This document shows, in pieces, positions 34,242 to 43,786 of a stretch of DNA of 64,000 nt. The stretch's first letter is position 1. Every line of letters starts with the position of its first letter. Source of the stretch: Gammaproteobacteria bacterium (lineage in GTDB: Bacteria; Pseudomonadota; Gammaproteobacteria; Burkholderiales; Gallionellaceae). The stretch covers positions 1-64,000 of the forward strand of contig JAHJBC010000007.1 in the NCBI GenBank assembly GCA_018813765.1. The letters are read 5' to 3'. The position numbers and the translations under genes were made by a program. The notes beneath the pieces are model-generated. The model saw nothing but the letters and a program-made list of their open reading frames with translations, searched no databases and was not told where the DNA came from.

Positions 34242-34308
34242 TGCGACATTTCGCCGCAGCACATCCCACAATCCGCAACGAACATAAGCCCTTGCGATTT
34301 TCTCGCAT
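34242..34308. promoter_or_regulatory. candidate activator-binding palindromes
   Basis: Two related inverted repeats, CTGCGACATTTCGCCGCAG (34242-34260) and TTGCGATTTTCTCGCAT (34292-34308), centred about 75 and 25 bases before the -24 element. They share the form TGCGA...CGCA. They are a candidate upstream activator sequence for the 32870 protein; this is inferred from position and symmetry only. Confidence 0.35.
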
Positions 34309-34312
34309 CGCA

Positions 34313-34328
34313 TGGCATGCGCCTTGCA
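34313..34328 (+). promoter_or_regulatory. sigma-54 (-24/-12) promoter
   Basis: TGGCATGCGCCTTGCA matches TGGCACG-N4-TTGCA with one change and the exact GG-to-GC spacing. The start of transcription should be near 34339, giving a leader of about 120 bases before the NifX-like gene. Confidence 0.85.
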
Positions 34329-34457
34329 AAGATAGGTCGCAAGGAAGCGACGTCCTCGTTGCCGTCGGAACGGTCAGTGTGCCTCCTCTCGCTAACGATA
34401 CCTGCCCGCTGCTTCGACACCGGTCGCTTCCACCCATCACCAACTTTGGAGGTTCCC

Positions 34458-34871
34458 ATGCGTATCGCAGTCAGCAGTCAGAATTACCGCACCGTCACCG
34501 GCCACGCCGGAAAGGCGCGCCGCTTCATCGTCTTTGAAGCGGATGGAGAAACGCCGCCCCGCGAGATCGAACGGCTCGATCTGGACGCCAATATGGCCAT
34601 CCATGGTTTCGACCATGCTGCCGGCCACCCCCTCGACAGCATGAATGCGCTGATCACCGGCAGCGCCGGCGAAGGCTTTGTCCGCCACCTTGCCGCGCGC
34701 GGCGTGCTGGTTGTGGCAACCAACGAGACCATACCCAGCCTGGCCGTGGAAGCTTTTCTGGACGGACGCGTGAAGTCGCCGAGCGGCAGTTGCAACCACG
34801 ATCATGGCAAAGGTGGCGGCAAGGCTCACGTTCACGATGCGCAGGAGCAATCATGCAACTGCCATGGCTGA
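34458..34871 (+). CDS. NifX/NifB-family iron-molybdenum cluster-binding protein
   Basis: 137 residues from the ATG with a GGAGG site. The fold is dinitrogenase cofactor-binding type: MRIAVSS at the start, GHAGKARRFIVFEAD, and GITGSAGEGF-like ITGSAGEGFVRHLAARGV. An unusual His/Cys tail (SCNHDHGKGGGKAHVHDAQE, ending CNCHG) suggests metal binding. No nitrogenase genes are nearby, so it is likely a standalone cluster or metal carrier. It is the first gene after the sigma-54 promoter and overlaps cydP by 19 bases. Confidence 0.82.
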   Translation: MRIAVSSQNYRTVTGHAGKARRFIVFEADGETPPREIERLDLDANMAIHGFDHAAGHPLDSMNALITGSAGEGFVRHLAARGVLVVATNETIPSLAVEAFLDGRVKSPSGSCNHDHGKGGGKAHVHDAQEQSCNCHG

Positions 34872-35059
34872 AACGCGGCCCCGGCACCAGGAAGATGTTG
34901 GGGCGCGAGATCGCCCTGACCCTGGCGGTCAAGCTGCTGCTGCTCTACGGCATCTGGAATGTGTTCTTCAGCCATCCCGAGTTGCACAGCATGATCGAAG
35001 GCATGGATCCAGACCGGGTCGCCGCCAGGCTGGTCACCGCACCTGCCGACCCTGAATAA
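34853..35059 (+). CDS. cydP: putative small cytochrome bd accessory subunit CydP
   Basis: 68 residues from the ATG with an AGGAG site. One helix (IALTLAVKLLLLYGIWNVFF) and a short tail with HPELHSMIEGMDPDRV, as in CydP small subunits encoded upstream of cydAB. It overlaps the NifX-like gene, so the two are co-translated. Confidence 0.82.
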   Translation: MQLPWLKRGPGTRKMLGREIALTLAVKLLLLYGIWNVFFSHPELHSMIEGMDPDRVAARLVTAPADPE

Positions 35060-35086
35060 AAACGAACCTCACTAGGAGAATATCTG

Positions 35087-36658
35087 ATGATCACCGAAGA
35101 AGTCGTCGACCTGTCGCGGCTGCAATTCGCCGCGACGGCCTTCTATCACTTTCTGTTCGTACCCCTGACACTAGGTTTGTCCTTCCTGCTCGCCATCATG
35201 GAGACGACGTATGTCATGACCGGCAAGGAGATCTACCGCGACATGACCAAGTTCTGGGGCAAGTTGTTCGGCATCAACTTCGCCCTCGGCGTCACCACCG
35301 GCATCACCATGGAATTCCAGTTCGGCACCAACTGGGCTTACTACTCCCATTACGTCGGCGATGTGTTCGGCGCGCCGCTGGCCATCGAAGGACTGATGGC
35401 TTTCTTCCTCGAATCGACCTTCATCGGCCTGTTCTTCTTCGGCTGGGACAAACTTTCCAAGCGACGGCACCTGCTGATCACCTATCTCACCGCCATCGGT
35501 TCCAACCTGTCGGCCGTGTGGATACTCATCGCCAACGGCTGGATGCAGAATCCCGTCGGTTCCGAGTTCAGCTGGGTGACCATGCGCATGGAAATGACCT
35601 CGTTCTGGGACCTCGTCTTCAACCCGGCAGCGCAGGCCAAGTTCGTGCATACCGTCTCCGCCGGTTATGTCACCGGCTCCATGTTCGTGCTCGGCATCAG
35701 CTCCTGGTACCTGCTCAAGGGCCGCGACATCGAATTCGCCAAGCGCTCCTTCCGCATCGCCGCCGCGTTCGGCTTCGCCTCCGCTCTATCGGTCATCGTG
35801 CTGGGTGATGAGTCCGGCTATGCCGTGACCGAGCACCAGCAGACCAAACTCGCCGCCATGGAAGGCATGTGGAAGACCGAGGAAGCGCCGGCCCCGTTCA
35901 CACTGTTCGCCATCCCGGACGACGAGAAGCGCGAGAACAGCGCCGAGATCAAGATCCCCTACGCCCTCGGCCTGATTGCCACGCGCACGGCAACCAAGGT
36001 GCTGCCGGGCATAGAAGAACTTGAGGCCCAGGCTGCCGAGCGCATCGCCAGCGGCATCATCGCGGTCAAGGCGCTCGAACAACTGCGCGCCAGAACGGCC
36101 GACGAGGAAACCAAGGTGATCTTCGAGGCGCACAAGGCCGACCTCGGCTACGGCCTGCTGCTGAAGAAATACACAAGCGACGTGTCGCAGGCGACACCGG
36201 AGATGATCGCGCAAGCGGCACGCAGCACCATCCCCAAAGTGGCCCCCATGTTTTGGACCTTCCGCATCATGGTGCTGCTGGGCTTCTCCTTCGCCCTGCT
36301 GTTCGCACTCTCGTTCTGGTTCTCGGCCAAGAACACCTTCCACGAGAAACGCTGGCTGCTGCGCTGGGCGCTGTGGTCCATCCCGCTGCCGTGGATCGCC
36401 TCCGAGATGGGCTGGTTCGTGGCCGAATACGGCCGCCAGCCCTGGACCATCTACGGCATCCTGCCCACGCATCTGTCCACCTCGACGCTGACCGCCAACA
36501 GCCTGTACGGCTCCATCGCGGGCTTCCTGTTCTTCTACACCGGCCTGCTGGTGGTGGAGATGTTCCTGATGTTCAAGTACGCGCGCCTCGGTCCCGCCAG
36601 CCTCGGCACCGGTCGATATACCGGTGAAACCGCGCCTGCCCTGAAAACTGCACATTGA
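35087..36658 (+). CDS. cydA: cytochrome bd ubiquinol oxidase subunit I CydA
   Basis: 523 residues, nine helices. The N-terminal block [22 protein letters not shown] carries the first haem His, with GFNFALGV-like [22 protein letters not shown] following. The long periplasmic Q-loop (about 255-385) makes it the long-loop type. [13 protein letters not shown] is the family's C-terminal signature. It oxidises quinol and reduces oxygen without copper. It is 27 bases after cydP with AGGAG before the ATG. Confidence 0.95.
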   Translation: MITEEVVDLSRLQFAATAFYHFLFVPLTLGLSFLLAIMETTYVMTGKEIYRDMTKFWGKLFGINFALGVTTGITMEFQFGTNWAYYSHYVGDVFGAPLAIEGLMAFFLESTFIGLFFFGWDKLSKRRHLLITYLTAIGSNLSAVWILIANGWMQNPVGSEFSWVTMRMEMTSFWDLVFNPAAQAKFVHTVSAGYVTGSMFVLGISSWYLLKGRDIEFAKRSFRIAAAFGFASALSVIVLGDESGYAVTEHQQTKLAAMEGMWKTEEAPAPFTLFAIPDDEKRENSAEIKIPYALGLIATRTATKVLPGIEELEAQAAERIASGIIAVKALEQLRARTADEETKVIFEAHKADLGYGLLLKKYTSDVSQATPEMIAQAARSTIPKVAPMFWTFRIMVLLGFSFALLFALSFWFSAKNTFHEKRWLLRWALWSIPLPWIASEMGWFVAEYGRQPWTIYGILPTHLSTSTLTANSLYGSIAGFLFFYTGLLVVEMFLMFKYARLGPASLGTGRYTGETAPALKTAH

Positions 36659-36667
36659 GGAAAAATC

Positions 36668-37807
36668 ATGCTCGATTATGAAACCCTGAAACTCATCTGG
36701 TGGCTGCTGGTCGGTGTGCTGCTGCTGGGCTTTGCCGTCATGGACGGTCACGACATGGGCGTGGGCACGCTGTTGCCCTTCGTCGGCAAGAACGACGTGG
36801 AGCGCCGCGTCGTCATCAACACCGTCGGCCCGCACTGGGACGGCAACCAGGTCTGGTTCATCACCGCGGGCGGCGCCATCTTTGCCGCCTGGCCGCTGGT
36901 GTATGCGACGGCCTTCTCCGGCTTCTACTGGGCCATGCTGGCGGTGTTGTGGGCGCTGTTCTTCCGTCCGGTCGGTTTCGACTACCGTTCCAAGGTGGCC
37001 GATCCGCGCTGGCGCAGCGCGTGGGACTGGGGCCTGTTCGTCGGCGGCAGCGTGCCCGCGCTGATCTTCGGCGTGGCCTTCGGCAATCTGTTGCTGGGCG
37101 TACCCTTCCACTTCGAGGACAACCTGATGCCGGTCTACACCGGCACCTTCTGGGCCTTGCTCAATCCCTTCGCGCTGCTGGCGGGCGTGGTGAGCCTGTC
37201 CATGCTCACCTTCCATGGCGCCAACTACCTAGCGATACGCACCGAGGGTGACGTGCAGACCCGCGCCCGCATTGCCGCGCTGATCTTCGGCACGGTGATG
37301 CTGGTCGCCTTCGCGGGAGCCGGTGTGTGGGTGTCCTCGGATATGCCGGGCTATGTCATCACCTCGGTGGTCGATACCGGCGCCTTGCCCGATCCGCTGG
37401 ACAAGACCGTCGAGATACAAGCCGGTGCATGGATGGGCAATTTCGCCAGCCATCCGCTGCTGTGGGCAGTACCGGGCGCAACCTTCGCGGGCGGACTGCT
37501 GGCCCTGCTGTTCGCCTGGGTGAGGAAACCGGTGCTGGCCTTCGTCGGCAGCGCCGTGGCTGAACTGGGTGTCATCGGTACTGCGGGCGTGGCCATGTTC
37601 CCGTTCGTGATGCCGTCGTCCAGCGATCCGCGCTCCAGCCTGACGGTGTGGGACAGCGTATCCAGCCATTTCACGCTGGAGGTGATGTTCTGGGCGGCGC
37701 TGATCTTCACGCCCATCGTCATCGCATACACCGGCTGGGCCTACCGGATGATGGCGGGCAAGATCACCATCGCCCACATCGAGGCCAACGACCATTCCGC
37801 TTATTGA
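36668..37807 (+). CDS. cydB: cytochrome bd ubiquinol oxidase subunit II CydB
   Basis: 379 residues, eight or nine helices. The first helix LKLIWWLLVGVLLLGFAVMDGHDMGVGTLLPF carries the CydB GFxxxDGxDxG pattern. It partners CydA and forms the membrane body of the oxidase. It starts 9 bases after cydA and is followed by cydX. Confidence 0.95.
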   Translation: MLDYETLKLIWWLLVGVLLLGFAVMDGHDMGVGTLLPFVGKNDVERRVVINTVGPHWDGNQVWFITAGGAIFAAWPLVYATAFSGFYWAMLAVLWALFFRPVGFDYRSKVADPRWRSAWDWGLFVGGSVPALIFGVAFGNLLLGVPFHFEDNLMPVYTGTFWALLNPFALLAGVVSLSMLTFHGANYLAIRTEGDVQTRARIAALIFGTVMLVAFAGAGVWVSSDMPGYVITSVVDTGALPDPLDKTVEIQAGAWMGNFASHPLLWAVPGATFAGGLLALLFAWVRKPVLAFVGSAVAELGVIGTAGVAMFPFVMPSSSDPRSSLTVWDSVSSHFTLEVMFWAALIFTPIVIAYTGWAYRMMAGKITIAHIEANDHSAY

Positions 37808-37831
37808 TATCGATTACTTGAGGAGATTCAC

Positions 37832-37918
37832 ATGTGGTATTTCACCTGGATGCTCGGCCTCGCCATGGCCATCCTGCTCGCCGTCGTCAATGCCATCTGG
37901 CATGAGTACCATGAATGA
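37832..37918 (+). CDS. cydX: cytochrome bd small subunit CydX
   Basis: 28 residues: MWYFTWMLGLAMAILLAVVN then AIWHEYHE, one helix with the CydX start MWYFxWxLG. A strong AGGAG site stands 8 bases before the ATG. CydX stabilises the haems of CydAB. It begins 24 bases after cydB. Confidence 0.93.
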   Translation: MWYFTWMLGLAMAILLAVVNAIWHEYHE

Positions 37919-37938
37919 CAGGCAGGCTTAGATGACTG

Positions 37939-37980
37939 AAGCCGGGGAGTGCGGTTGCGCGTTCCCCGGCTTGTGATTTT
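37939..37980 (+). terminator. terminator after cydX
   Basis: Stem AAGCCGGGGA / TCCCCGGCTT with a 14-base loop, followed by GTGATTTT. It should end the NifX-cydPABX transcript before the SQR-like gene. Confidence 0.75.
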
Positions 37981-38087
37981 GCCGGAAAGGCAGGTGACCT
38001 TTGTCACAGACATGCAGCCGCTTTGCGCCTATCTTGTGTGCTGTTCCAAACCTTCCCCTTCCACGAACCGAACACAGGAGTTTTCCC

Positions 38088-39227
38088 ATGTCCCATGAAT
38101 CACCCCGCATCGCCATTCTGGGTGCCGGTTTTGCCGCGCTGACCGCGGCGCGCGAATTGCGCAAGCGCTCGCCCAAAGCGAACATCACCCTGCTCTCACC
38201 GAGCACCGACTTCGTCTATCTGCCCAGCCTGATCTGGGTACCGCCCGGCATCCGCAAAGGGTCGGAACTGATCATCCCGCTGGCACATTTCCTGAAGAAA
38301 TACCGCATCGAACATGTGCGCTGCAGCGTGACCGGCCTGAAGAACGGCGGCCGCACCGTGTTGACCGACAGCGGCGAGTTCGACAACGACGCCCTCGTCA
38401 TCGCCACCGGCGGCCGCTTCCTCAAAGGCATGCCGGGCATCGAGCATGCGCTGACGCTGTGCGAGGGCGTGCCCGCTGCGGAAGCCATCGGCAAACGACT
38501 GCGCGAGATGGACGGCGGCAGCATCGCCTTCGGTTTCGGCACCAACCCAAAAGAACCCTCCGCGATGCGCGGCGGCCCGATGTTCGAGCTGCTGTTCGGT
38601 GTGGATACCTGGCTGCGCCAGCAGGGCAAGCGCGAGCGTTTCCAGTTGACCTTCTTCAACGCCGCCGCAGAGCCGGGCAAACGCCTGGGCGACAAGGCGG
38701 TGAAAGGCCTGCTCTCCGAAATGAGCCGGCGCGGCGTGGACACCCAGCTCGGCCACAAGATCAAATCGTTCTCGGCCACCGGTGTGAGCACGGAAGCCGC
38801 CGACATCCCGGCCGACCTCATCCTGTTCATGCCCGGCCTCACCGGCCCGGCCTGGGCGGAGAACAGCGGCATCGCGCTGTCCGAGGGCGGCTTCTTCCCG
38901 GCCGACGAATTCTGCGCGGTCAAGGGCACGGAGCGCGTGTTCGTGGCCGGTGATGCGGGCAGTTATCCGGGACCGGACTGGTTGCCGAAGCAGGCGCACA
39001 TGGCCGACCTGCAAGCGGTCGCTGTCGCCGAGAACCTGCTGCTGGCACTCGACGGCAAGGCGCCGACCGCACGACCGCGCACCGAGCTGATCTGCATCGT
39101 CGACAGCGTCGACGCCGGGATACTCGTCTATCGCGACCTCAAGCGAAACTGGGTGCTGCCGTCCTCGCGCCTGTTCCACTGGGCGAAACGTTATTTCGAA
39201 GGGCACTACCTGCGTGAGTTTCGCTAG
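38088..39227 (+). CDS. sulfide:quinone oxidoreductase-like FAD flavoprotein
   Basis: 379 residues from the ATG with AGGAG. The two FAD motifs are ILGAGFAALTAARELRK and VFVAGDAGSYPGP. C125 (LTLCEGVPAAEA) stands at the position of one SQR cysteine and C336 near another; C79 and C276 are the only others. It fits the SQR/NDH-2-like family of membrane-bound quinone reductases, but the SQR cysteine triad is not clear, so the donor (sulfide, NADH or another) is open. It follows the bd oxidase genes after a terminator. Confidence 0.72.
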   Translation: MSHESPRIAILGAGFAALTAARELRKRSPKANITLLSPSTDFVYLPSLIWVPPGIRKGSELIIPLAHFLKKYRIEHVRCSVTGLKNGGRTVLTDSGEFDNDALVIATGGRFLKGMPGIEHALTLCEGVPAAEAIGKRLREMDGGSIAFGFGTNPKEPSAMRGGPMFELLFGVDTWLRQQGKRERFQLTFFNAAAEPGKRLGDKAVKGLLSEMSRRGVDTQLGHKIKSFSATGVSTEAADIPADLILFMPGLTGPAWAENSGIALSEGGFFPADEFCAVKGTERVFVAGDAGSYPGPDWLPKQAHMADLQAVAVAENLLLALDGKAPTARPRTELICIVDSVDAGILVYRDLKRNWVLPSSRLFHWAKRYFEGHYLREFR

Positions 39228-39242
39228 CACAGGGGGCGTGGC

Positions 39243-40127
39243 GTGAGCGGCCTTTCGGCGATGGCATGGCTGTCGGCACTGCTGCTGGCTGGGACGGCGT
39301 CAGTACTGATCCTGAATCGTCTGATCCGGGTCAGCCTGGCCGCACCGCGCGTACAGGAGAGCGGCGTGCCCGCCGGCCTGCCCTGGCGCGAAGTGAGCAT
39401 CCCCACGCTACGCGACAAAAATCTGTTCGGCTGGTTCATCCCCGCTGGCAGACGCGCGCCCGCGCTGGCCATCCTGCACGGCTGGGGCGGCAATGCCGAG
39501 ATGATGCTGCCGCTGGCGAAGCGACTGCATGCAGCGGGCTATGCCCTGCTGTTCTTCGATGCGCGCTGTCATGGCCGCAGCGACGGCGATACCTTTGCCT
39601 CCCTGCCGCGCTTCGCCGAAGACCTGGAGCATGCGGTCGACTGGTTGCGGGTGCAGGGCGAGGTAGATGAGCAGCGCGTCGGCGTCATCGGCCATTCGGT
39701 GGGCGCGGGCGCCGCGCTGCTGCTGGCGTCGCGGCAGCGGGACATCGCCGCGGTCGTGAGCCTGGCGGCGTTCGCCCACCCCGCGGGCATGATGCGGCGC
39801 TGGCTGCGATTCAAACACATCCCGTTCTGGCCGTTGGGCGCCTATATCCTGTTCTACGTGCAGCGCGTCATCGGTCACCGCTTCGACGACATCGCGCCCG
39901 CCCGCACCATCCGCGACATCGACTGCCCCGTGCTGCTGGCGCACGGCACCGAGGACGAGACCGTGCCGCTGGGCGAAGCGCGGGCGATCTATGCCAACCG
40001 CAAGGACGGACGGGTACGTCTGCTGCCGATGCAGGGCAGCCACGACGAATATGCCGAGCTGGAGCGCCATATCGGCACGATGATCGGGTTCCTGGATAAC
40101 GCCATGCTCAGGCCGCGCAAAGGATGA
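39243..40127 (+). CDS. alpha/beta hydrolase
   Basis: 294 residues from a GTG with AGGGGG upstream. An N-terminal helix (LSALLLAGTASVLILNRLI) may anchor it. The hydrolase core has ILHGWGGNAEM, FFDARCHGRSDG, nucleophile elbow GHSVGAGA with Ser, then AHGTEDETVPL and QGSHDEY for the Asp and His. The substrate is unknown. It starts 15 bases after the SQR-like gene. Confidence 0.85.
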   Translation: MSGLSAMAWLSALLLAGTASVLILNRLIRVSLAAPRVQESGVPAGLPWREVSIPTLRDKNLFGWFIPAGRRAPALAILHGWGGNAEMMLPLAKRLHAAGYALLFFDARCHGRSDGDTFASLPRFAEDLEHAVDWLRVQGEVDEQRVGVIGHSVGAGAALLLASRQRDIAAVVSLAAFAHPAGMMRRWLRFKHIPFWPLGAYILFYVQRVIGHRFDDIAPARTIRDIDCPVLLAHGTEDETVPLGEARAIYANRKDGRVRLLPMQGSHDEYAELERHIGTMIGFLDNAMLRPRKG

Positions 40128-40192
40128 GAAGTCCTGCTGCCGGGCGGGTGATCCAATGTCTTTGACGGGAAATGACAAAACGGCGGAAAGGA

Positions 40193-40266
40193 TGGAGCGG
40201 GTGAACGGGATCGAACCGTCGTATGCAGCTTGGGAAGCTGCCGTTCTACCATTGAACTACACCCGC
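40193..40266 (-). tRNA. tRNA-Gly (anticodon CCC)
   Basis: Full cloverleaf on the minus strand. Acceptor arms GCGGGTG / CACCCGC, D arm region TAGTTCAATGGTAGA, anticodon arm GCAGC-TTCCCAA-GCTGC giving anticodon CCC, T arm GGTTCGATCC, discriminator T and encoded CCA. Confidence 0.95.
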
Positions 40267-40306
40267 GTGTAGAATGCGGCGCGAATTCTAACACGGGCAA
40301 AACACT

Positions 40307-40510
40307 GTGATCAGCATCATCATCAACGGCGAAACACGCCAGCTTTCCGGCACCCTGACCGTCGCCGCACTCATCGACGAGATGGGGCTGACCGGCAAAC
40401 GTGTCGCGCTCGAACGCAACGGCGAGATCGTGCCGCGCAGCACTTTCCCCAACCAGCAGTTGGCCGATGGCGACAAGCTCGAGATCGTGGTCGCGGTCGG
40501 CGGCGGCTGA
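40307..40510 (+). CDS. thiS: sulfur carrier protein ThiS
   Basis: 67 residues from a GTG. Ubiquitin-like beta-grasp fold ending in the required Gly-Gly (VAVGGG). It carries sulfur as a thiocarboxylate for thiazole synthesis. It is followed by thiG after 19 bases. Confidence 0.92.
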   Translation: MISIIINGETRQLSGTLTVAALIDEMGLTGKRVALERNGEIVPRSTFPNQQLADGDKLEIVVAVGGG

Positions 40511-40529
40511 ACTTATTACAGGAACCATC

Positions 40530-41324
40530 ATGGCAGACAATCTGATCATCGCAGGCAAGAGTTATTCCTCCCGCCTGCTCGTCGGCACCGGAAAATACAA
40601 GGACTTCACCGAGACACGTGCGGCGCTGGATGCCAGCGGCGCCGAGATCGTCACGGTCGCGATCCGCCGCACCAACCTCGGCCAGAACGCCAACGAGCCC
40701 AACCTGCTCGACGCAGTGCCGATGTCGAAATTCACCTACCTGCCCAATACGGCGGGCTGTTATACCGCCGACGATGCCGTACGCACGCTGCGCCTTGCGC
40801 GTGAACTGCTGGACGGCCACTCGCTGGTGAAACTGGAAGTGCTCGGCGACCCGCAATCGCTGTATCCCAACGTGATCGAGACCATCTCCGCCGCCAAGAC
40901 CTTGGTGGCCGAAGGCTTCCAAGTCATGGTCTACACCTCGGACGATCCCATCGTCGCCAAACAACTGGAAGACATTGGCTGTGTCGCCATCATGCCGCTG
41001 GCTTCGCTGATCGGCTCCGGCATGGGCATCCTCAACCCGTGGAACCTGCAACTAGTGATGGAGCGCGTGAAGGTGCCGGTGATCGTCGATGCGGGCGTGG
41101 GCACGGCTTCCGATGCCGCCATCGCGATGGAACTGGGGTGCCACGGCGTGCTGATGAACACCGCCATCGCCGGCGCGAAAGACCCGGTGCTGATGGCCTC
41201 GGCCATGAAAAAGGGTGTAGAAGCCGGGCGCGAGGCATTCCTCGCCGGACGCATGCCGAAGAAACTCTACAGCGCCAGCCCGAGTTCGCCGACCGCAGGC
41301 ATCATCTCCTCGACACGCAGCTGA
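40530..41324 (+). CDS. thiG: thiazole synthase ThiG
   Basis: 264 residues from the ATG after ACAGGAACC. TIM barrel with the Schiff-base lysine in [27 protein letters not shown] and [17 protein letters not shown]. It builds the thiazole ring of thiamine from deoxyxylulose phosphate, dehydroglycine and ThiS-bound sulfur. Its stop overlaps the trmB start in TGATG. Confidence 0.94.
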   Translation: MADNLIIAGKSYSSRLLVGTGKYKDFTETRAALDASGAEIVTVAIRRTNLGQNANEPNLLDAVPMSKFTYLPNTAGCYTADDAVRTLRLARELLDGHSLVKLEVLGDPQSLYPNVIETISAAKTLVAEGFQVMVYTSDDPIVAKQLEDIGCVAIMPLASLIGSGMGILNPWNLQLVMERVKVPVIVDAGVGTASDAAIAMELGCHGVLMNTAIAGAKDPVLMASAMKKGVEAGREAFLAGRMPKKLYSASPSSPTAGIISSTRS

Positions 41325-42019
41325 TGAGCGAAACAGAAGACCTCAGCAAGCGGCATATCCGCAGCTTCGTGCTGCGCGCTGGCCGCGTCTCGGTCGCGCA
41401 ACAGCGCGCCATCGACACACTGCAGCCGCGCTACGGCATTCCCTATGTCGCCCGTCCACTCGACCTCGCGCAAGCCTTTGGCCGCACCGCACCGATCATC
41501 CTGGAGATCGGCTTCGGCATGGGCGACAGCACCGCTGTCATCGCCGCAGCACATCCCGAGATCGACTACCTCGCGCTGGAAGTGCATACGCCCGGCGTGG
41601 GCAACCTGCTCAAACTGATTGATTCTGAAAATCTGAAGAATGTCCGCATCATGCAGCACGACGCGGTGGAAGTACTGCGCGACATGATCGCGGACGGCAC
41701 GCTGGACGGCGTGCATATCTTCTTCCCCGACCCGTGGCACAAGGCGCGCCACAATAAGCGCCGCCTGATCCAGGCGCCGTTCATCGCCAAGCTGGTGCAG
41801 AAACTCAAACCGGGTGGCTACATCCATGTCGCCACCGACTGGCAGGATTATGCGGTGCAGGTGCTGGCCGTGCTAAGCGAAGAAACGCTGCTGGAGAACA
41901 CGGCTGCCGATTACGCCCCCCGCCCCGACTACCGCCCGCTCACCAAGTTCGAGCAGCGCGGTTTACGCCTCGGGCATGGCGTGTGGGACCTGGTCTTCCG
42001 CCGCAAGAAAGATCTGTAG
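41324..42019 (+). CDS. trmB: tRNA (guanine-N7-)-methyltransferase TrmB
   Basis: 231 residues. SAM motif [14 protein letters not shown], then the TrmB motifs [30 protein letters not shown] and TDWQDYA. It makes m7G46 in tRNA. It overlaps thiG at the start by one base and its last 57 bases overlap the 3' end of hemW, read on the other strand. Confidence 0.94.
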   Translation: MSETEDLSKRHIRSFVLRAGRVSVAQQRAIDTLQPRYGIPYVARPLDLAQAFGRTAPIILEIGFGMGDSTAVIAAAHPEIDYLALEVHTPGVGNLLKLIDSENLKNVRIMQHDAVEVLRDMIADGTLDGVHIFFPDPWHKARHNKRRLIQAPFIAKLVQKLKPGGYIHVATDWQDYAVQVLAVLSEETLLENTAADYAPRPDYRPLTKFEQRGLRLGHGVWDLVFRRKKDL

Positions 42020-43174
42020 CAGATCGTTGAGGAAGCGCTGTCCCATCTCGGTCGGCGCGATACGTTGTCCTTCGCGCTGCAACAGCCCGCGCTTCTCCGC
42101 TTCTTCCAGTTCGCGCCTTATCACCAACAGCGGCAGGCTGGTGCGCTCCTGAAACAATGCTTCATCGAAACCGCCGTTCAGGCGCAGGGCGTTCATCATG
42201 AACTCGAAGGCGAGATCGTCCTTGCCCAGCAACTGCTCGTCTTGCGCGACACTTTCCATGTAGGCCTGCGGTTGCTTGAGGCGCGCTTGCCGTATCACTT
42301 TGTCGTGGAAACTCAGCTTGCTGTGCGCCCCAGCTCCGATGCCGAGGTAGTCGCCGAACTGCCAGTAATTGAGGTTGTGGCGCGACCTTTTCTTCGGCTG
42401 CGCAAAGGCGGAAGTTTCGTAATGTTCGTAACCGTATGCGGCCAGCATCTCCTCGATGCGATGCTGCATCTCGCTGCTCGCGTCGTCGTCGGGCACTTCC
42501 GGCGGCTGGTGCGCGAACAGCGTGTTCGGCTCCAGCGTCAGGTGGTAACAGGAGAGGTGTTGCGGTTTGAATTGCAATGCGGTCTGCACATCCAGCAACG
42601 CTTCGCTCAATGTCTGCTGCGGCAGCGCGTACATCAAATCGAGGTTGAGGTTGTCGAAGTGCTGTTGCGCGATCGCGATCGCCCGCCTGGCTTCATCAGC
42701 AGAATGGATACGTCCCAATGCCTGTAAGTGCGCATCGTTGAAACTCTGGATGCCTAGCGACAGCCGGTTCACCCCGGCCTCCCTGAACAGCGCGAACCTG
42801 TCCGCCTCCACCGTGCCGGGATTCGCCTCCAGCGTGATCTCGGCATTGAGGTCCAGCGGCAGCAGCATGCGCACCTGACGCAGTATCTCCGCCACGGCTT
42901 CACCACTCAACAAGCTGGGCGTGCCACCGCCGAAGAACACGGTATAGACTTTGCGCCCCCAGATCTGCGGCAATGCCATCTCCAGGTCACGCACCAGTGC
43001 CGCGACATATTCCTTTTCCGGGATTCCTCCGCGCGCCTCGTGCGAATTGAAATCGCAATACGGGCATTTGCGCACGCACCAGGGAATGTGAATGTAGAGC
43101 GAGAGTGGCGGCAAGGCTTGAAAGTTCGCTGCCTGCGCTTTGAGACCAACAGGTTGCAGTGGATGGGTAGACAT
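41963..43174 (-). CDS. hemW: radical SAM haem chaperone HemW
   Basis: 403 residues. [17 protein letters not shown] (C33, C37, C40) lacks the fourth Cys seen in HemN (here Phe follows), the mark of Hem[11 protein letters not shown] and [11 protein letters not shown] are further family features. It binds and delivers haem. Its C-terminal 19 codons overlap trmB on the other strand. Confidence 0.92.
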   Translation of the reverse strand: MSTHPLQPVGLKAQAANFQALPPLSLYIHIPWCVRKCPYCDFNSHEARGGIPEKEYVAALVRDLEMALPQIWGRKVYTVFFGGGTPSLLSGEAVAEILRQVRMLLPLDLNAEITLEANPGTVEADRFALFREAGVNRLSLGIQSFNDAHLQALGRIHSADEARRAIAIAQQHFDNLNLDLMYALPQQTLSEALLDVQTALQFKPQHLSCYHLTLEPNTLFAHQPPEVPDDDASSEMQHRIEEMLAAYGYEHYETSAFAQPKKRSRHNLNYWQFGDYLGIGAGAHSKLSFHDKVIRQARLKQPQAYMESVAQDEQLLGKDDLAFEFMMNALRLNGGFDEALFQERTSLPLLVIRRELEEAEKRGLLQREGQRIAPTEMGQRFLNDLLQIFLAAEDQVPHAMPEA

Positions 43175-43192
43175 GGGCAGCTGTGTTGCGAC

Positions 43193-43786
43193 CTAGTGTT
43201 TCAGCTTCAGTTTTTCCAGCAGCACCTTCATCGCCTTGCCCCGGTGACTGATCGCGTGTTTTTCGTCATGGGTCAGCTCGGAACTCATTTTGCCCAGGTC
43301 GGGCAGCCAGAACATCGGGTCGTAGCCGAAGCCGCCGTCGCCGCGCTCTTCGTGCGCGATCTCGCCCCACCACTCGCCTTCCGCGATGATGGGCTGCGGG
43401 TCGTCTGCATGGCGCACCAGCACCAGCACACAATAATAGTGTGCGCGGCGGTCGGTGACGCCCTGCATGTCCTGCAACAGCTTGTCGTTGTTGCGCCGGT
43501 CCGATTTTGGACTATCACCCGCATAGCGCGCCGACTGCACGCCGGGCGCACCACCCAATGCTTCGACGCAGATGCCGGAATCGTCGGCCAGCGCGGGCAG
43601 CCCGCTCTCGCGGCTCACATGGCGCGCCTTGGCCAGTGCGTTCTCGACGAAGGTGCAGTGCGGTTCTTCGGCTTCGGAGATGCCGAGTTGGGACTGCGTC
43701 AGCACTTCGATGCCGAGCGGCGCCAGCATCTTCTCGAACTCACGCAGCTTGCCCGGGTTGTTGGAAGCGATGACCAGCTTGTTCAT
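43193..43786 (-). CDS. rdgB: XTP/dITP pyrophosphatase RdgB
   Basis: 197 residues from the ATG that overlaps the rph stop (ATGA); the long upstream frame is a shadow of rph. Motifs: [53 protein letters not shown] and SHRGKAM. It removes non-canonical purine nucleotides. It is coupled to rph. Confidence 0.95.
   Translation of the reverse strand: MNKLVIASNNPGKLREFEKMLAPLGIEVLTQSQLGISEAEEPHCTFVENALAKARHVSRESGLPALADDSGICVEALGGAPGVQSARYAGDSPKSDRRNNDKLLQDMQGVTDRRAHYYCVLVLVRHADDPQPIIAEGEWWGEIAHEERGDGGFGYDPMFWLPDLGKMSSELTHDEKHAISHRGKAMKVLLEKLKLKH

Noticed and set aside
34458-34871. Nitrogen fixation gene
   Set aside because: No nif structural genes in the window; NifX-like folds occur widely in other settings.
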